A DNA stretch of 64,000 nucleotides from Flavobacterium selenitireducens (lineage in GTDB: Bacteria; Bacteroidota; Bacteroidia; Flavobacteriales; Flavobacteriaceae), in the NCBI RefSeq assembly GCF_014748335.1, contig NZ_JAAVIY010000001.1, positions 310,001 to 374,000 on the forward strand. Reading direction: 5' to 3'. Both the position numbers and the translations under genes were made by a program. Shown here piece after piece: positions 61,950 through 64,000 of the stretch (its first letter is position 1; each line of letters starts with the position of its first letter). The notes beneath the pieces are model-generated. The model made no database searches, was not told the origin of the DNA, and was given only the letters and a program-made list of their open reading frames with translations.

Positions 61950-63296
61950 GTGGATTTGAACCGAACCGACTTCGGAAGCGACTTCCAATGGGGCGTCTCT
62001 ACAGCTGCTTTCCAAATTGAGGGCGCCCACGATGCGGATGGCAAAGGGCTTTCCATTTGGGATGTCTTTACCGATTCCCGATCTATAAAAGGCGGACATC
62101 ACGCCCGGATTGCCTGCGATTTCTACAACTGCCATGAGCGCGATCTAGAATTGATCAAACAGCTTGGCATTCCGAATTTCAGGTTCTCGCTGAGTTGGCC
62201 GCGTATTTTTCCGAGCGGAAAACGCCCCGTGAATCTCAGGGGAATCGCCTTTTACGATAGGCTCATCGACAATTTGCTCGAACAAGGCATCGAACCTTGG
62301 GTCACGCTCTATCACTGGGATTTGCCGCAACTTTTAGAAGCCAAAGGCGGTTGGACGAACCGCGACGTCGTCGAATGGTTTTCAGATTACGCTGCCATTT
62401 GCGCGCGCCATTTCGGGGATCGCGTCCCGAACTGGATGGTGATGAACGAACCGTCGGTATTTACGGGTGCCGGCTATTTCCTGGGAATCCACGCTCCGGG
62501 AAAACGCGGTTTGCCCAATTTCCTCAAGGCGATGCACCATGCCACGTTAGCGACTTCGGCAGCGGGCAGAGTGCTGAGATCCGAAACAAAAAGCGCGAAT
62601 ATAGGCACGACGATTTCCTGTACGCATATCGAACCGAAGTCAGCACTGATGCGCGATATCGCAGCCGCAAAACGCGTCGATACCCTGCTCAACCGATCGT
62701 TTTTGGAACCGCTGCTCGGCATGGGTTATCCTATGGACGATTTGCCCGTGCTGCGCAAACTGCTGCCGCTGCTCTCAGCCGGAGACGAACAAAAGATGGC
62801 GTTCGACTTTGACTTTATCGGATTGCAATGTTACACGCGGGAAATTGTCCGACATTCGATCTTTACGCCTTACCTAAAAGCGGCGATCGTTCCGGCAAGC
62901 AAACGAAAGGTTTCGTTTACCGAAATGGGATGGGAGGTCTTTCCTGAGTCGATATACCATTTGCTGACGCAATTTTCGACCTATCGGAACATGCCCAAAA
63001 TCATCGTCACGGAAAATGGCGCCGCCTTCCGCGATGTCGTTTCCGACGGAAAAGTTGCGGACACGGCAAGACAAAGCTACTTGAAGGAACACTTGCGGCA
63101 GTTGCATCGCGCAAAATCCGAAGGCGTGAAGGTGGACGGCTATTTCGTCTGGACGCTGACCGACAATTTCGAATGGGCCGAAGGATACAACGCCCGGTTT
63201 GGCTTGGTACACGTCGACTTTGAAACGCAAAAACGCACGATAAAGGATTCCGGAAAATGGTATTCGGCGTTTTTGAAAGGCGATGCCTCACTTTAA
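61950..63296 (+). CDS. Glycoside hydrolase family 1 beta-glucosidase
   Basis: Retaining beta-glycosidase with a TIM barrel, 448 residues, no signal peptide, so cytoplasmic. FQWGVSTAAFQIEGAHDADGKG is the family N-terminus, the acid/base is Glu167 (WMVMNEPSVF), the nucleophile Glu355 (IIVTENGAAF), and WTLTDNFEWAEGYNARFGLV the aglycone/subsite signature. The start is a GTG (61950). The 150 bp upstream contain no clear box. Its end overlaps the convergent oxidase gene by 9 bp. Confidence 0.95.
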   Translation: MDLNRTDFGSDFQWGVSTAAFQIEGAHDADGKGLSIWDVFTDSRSIKGGHHARIACDFYNCHERDLELIKQLGIPNFRFSLSWPRIFPSGKRPVNLRGIAFYDRLIDNLLEQGIEPWVTLYHWDLPQLLEAKGGWTNRDVVEWFSDYAAICARHFGDRVPNWMVMNEPSVFTGAGYFLGIHAPGKRGLPNFLKAMHHATLATSAAGRVLRSETKSANIGTTISCTHIEPKSALMRDIAAAKRVDTLLNRSFLEPLLGMGYPMDDLPVLRKLLPLLSAGDEQKMAFDFDFIGLQCYTREIVRHSIFTPYLKAAIVPASKRKVSFTEMGWEVFPESIYHLLTQFSTYRNMPKIIVTENGAAFRDVVSDGKVADTARQSYLKEHLRQLHRAKSEGVKVDGYFVWTLTDNFEWAEGYNARFGLVHVDFETQKRTIKDSGKWYSAFLKGDASL

Positions 63297-64000
63297 CCGC
63301 GCAATTTTTCGCGCGACATAGCGACCGCTTTTCAACGCCGCCTCTACGGTCGCGACATCGCCTGTTCTTTCGAAAGCTTCGCCGGCAAACCATATCGTAT
63401 CTTGGATGCCGTCATTGATCTTCCGGATCGCTTTCCCGCTTTGCGGCATCGTCCAGGAATATCCGCCGGACGACGGCTGGTCATGCGTGTAACGGTAGAC
63501 CGCCCTGGCTTTCAACATTGACGGCAAGTCGAAATCCGGGAAAGCATCGGCGAGTTGGGACAGAAGTATGTCCACAAGCTCGTCATCGGATAACCTTCCC
63601 ATTTCAAACGCTCTGTCATTGCCGATCCATCCGGTGAGAACGGGCCGCCTCAGTTCGAGCTGCGTCCAAAACGTGAATTCCTTGTCGGTAAACAAAAAAC
63701 CGAGATTCGGATGCGTCTCTTCCCAAAACATCGCATCGAATTCCATCGCGATTTTCAGCACTTCCCCAAACCCGATATCGTGGAACATGCGGTCGTCGAA
63801 TTTTGGTTCGAATGCAATTTGGCGCTGTTGTAAATTTCCCAGAGTGACGGCAACGACCGCGATATCTGCCGGATAGGTGTCGGAATTTGTCCGCACCGAC
63901 ACGCTTCCTTTCTTCCACTCAATGCCGACTACGCGTTGGTCGAGCACAATTTTGCCGCCATTGGCTATTATTTTTGCGGACAAGAATTCCAGCAAAGGCG
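63288..64000 (-). CDS. FAD-dependent amine oxidase family protein, C-terminal part (partial)
   Basis: The frame is open to the right edge, ~237 residues present. It has the flavin monoamine-oxidase C-terminal layout: the substrate-domain hinge DIAVVAVTLGNLQQRQIAFEP, a substrate-binding sheet (PNLGFLFTDKEFTFW, PVLTGWIGNDRA), VYRYTHDQPSSGGYSWTMPQ, and the final FAD-contacting IWFAGEAFERTGDVATVEAALKSG. These enzymes oxidise amines or carotenoid-type substrates with O2; substrate cannot be set. The codon at 63993-63995 is an internal TTG, not a start. Converges on the GH1 gene with a 9-bp overlap. Confidence 0.88.
   Translation of the reverse strand, partial: PLLEFLSAKIIANGGKIVLDQRVVGIEWKKGSVSVRTNSDTYPADIAVVAVTLGNLQQRQIAFEPKFDDRMFHDIGFGEVLKIAMEFDAMFWEETHPNLGFLFTDKEFTFWTQLELRRPVLTGWIGNDRAFEMGRLSDDELVDILLSQLADAFPDFDLPSMLKARAVYRYTHDQPSSGGYSWTMPQSGKAIRKINDGIQDTIWFAGEAFERTGDVATVEAALKSGRYVARKIARLK

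Overview
The window is chromosomal DNA from a gliding-type member of the Bacteroidota, most likely family Flavobacteriaceae (Flavobacterium or a close relative). Four things point there: a type IX secretion (T9SS) surface locus with type A and type B sorting domains, PorP/SprF-family proteins, many Sec lipoproteins with Bacteroidota-style lipoboxes, and promoters built on the TAnnTTTG box with almost no Shine-Dalgarno sites. By eye the coding regions are close to balanced GC, which is high for the genus. There is no prophage, insertion sequence, CRISPR array, tRNA or rRNA.

Layout. 1-4.8 kb: the 3' end of pheT, a secreted fasciclin-domain protein, a sugar/aminoglycoside-phosphotransferase-fold kinase and a GH114-like lipoprotein. 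4.9-11.9 kb: kdsB, mepB-like and a Dda/RecD-like helicase on the minus strand; DUF3822-rsmD, a small protein with topoisomerase IB, and a lipoprotein on the plus strand; the RNase P RNA sits between. 12-15.5 kb: a CPA1-type Na+/H+ antiporter and dnaX, which is split into two frames at an A10 run. 15.5-20.8 kb: an outer-membrane barrel protein and a polyphosphate operon (sixA-ppk1-ppx plus an S33 hydrolase lipoprotein). 21.2-35.9 kb: a surface-adhesion operon of a small secreted protein, a 3606-residue T9SS adhesin with 32 four-cysteine repeats, a SprF-like outer-membrane protein and a PorE-like OmpA protein. 35.9-42.8 kb: two CAP lipoproteins, pdxH, rnz with its small partner, pyrB-pyrR and a CHASE3-like histidine kinase. 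42.9-57.3 kb: a delta-60-repeat T9SS protein, an ABC-F ATPase, an orphan thioredoxin-fold lipoprotein, transaldolase, an SDR, a PUR-domain protein, the SRP RNA, a glutamine cyclotransferase, an esterase and several envelope proteins. 57.5-64 kb: dnaK, a gene broken by an in-frame TGA, sdaA, a GH1 beta-glucosidase and the 3' end of an amine-oxidase gene.

The two most striking items are the dnaX frame break and the adhesin. In dnaX the break is at a hairpin followed directly by ten A residues and then G, which contains the A AAA AAG slippery heptamer in the correct frame. That looks like a programmed way to make both gamma and tau. The adhesin has a nested A-B-C(n) super-repeat with n = 6, 5, 4, 4, in which all 19 C units are exactly 240 bp. 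A second theme is families of AT-rich 5-, 7-, 8- and 25-bp tandem arrays that sit directly against gene ends and in one case encode the last residues and stop codon of a protein.
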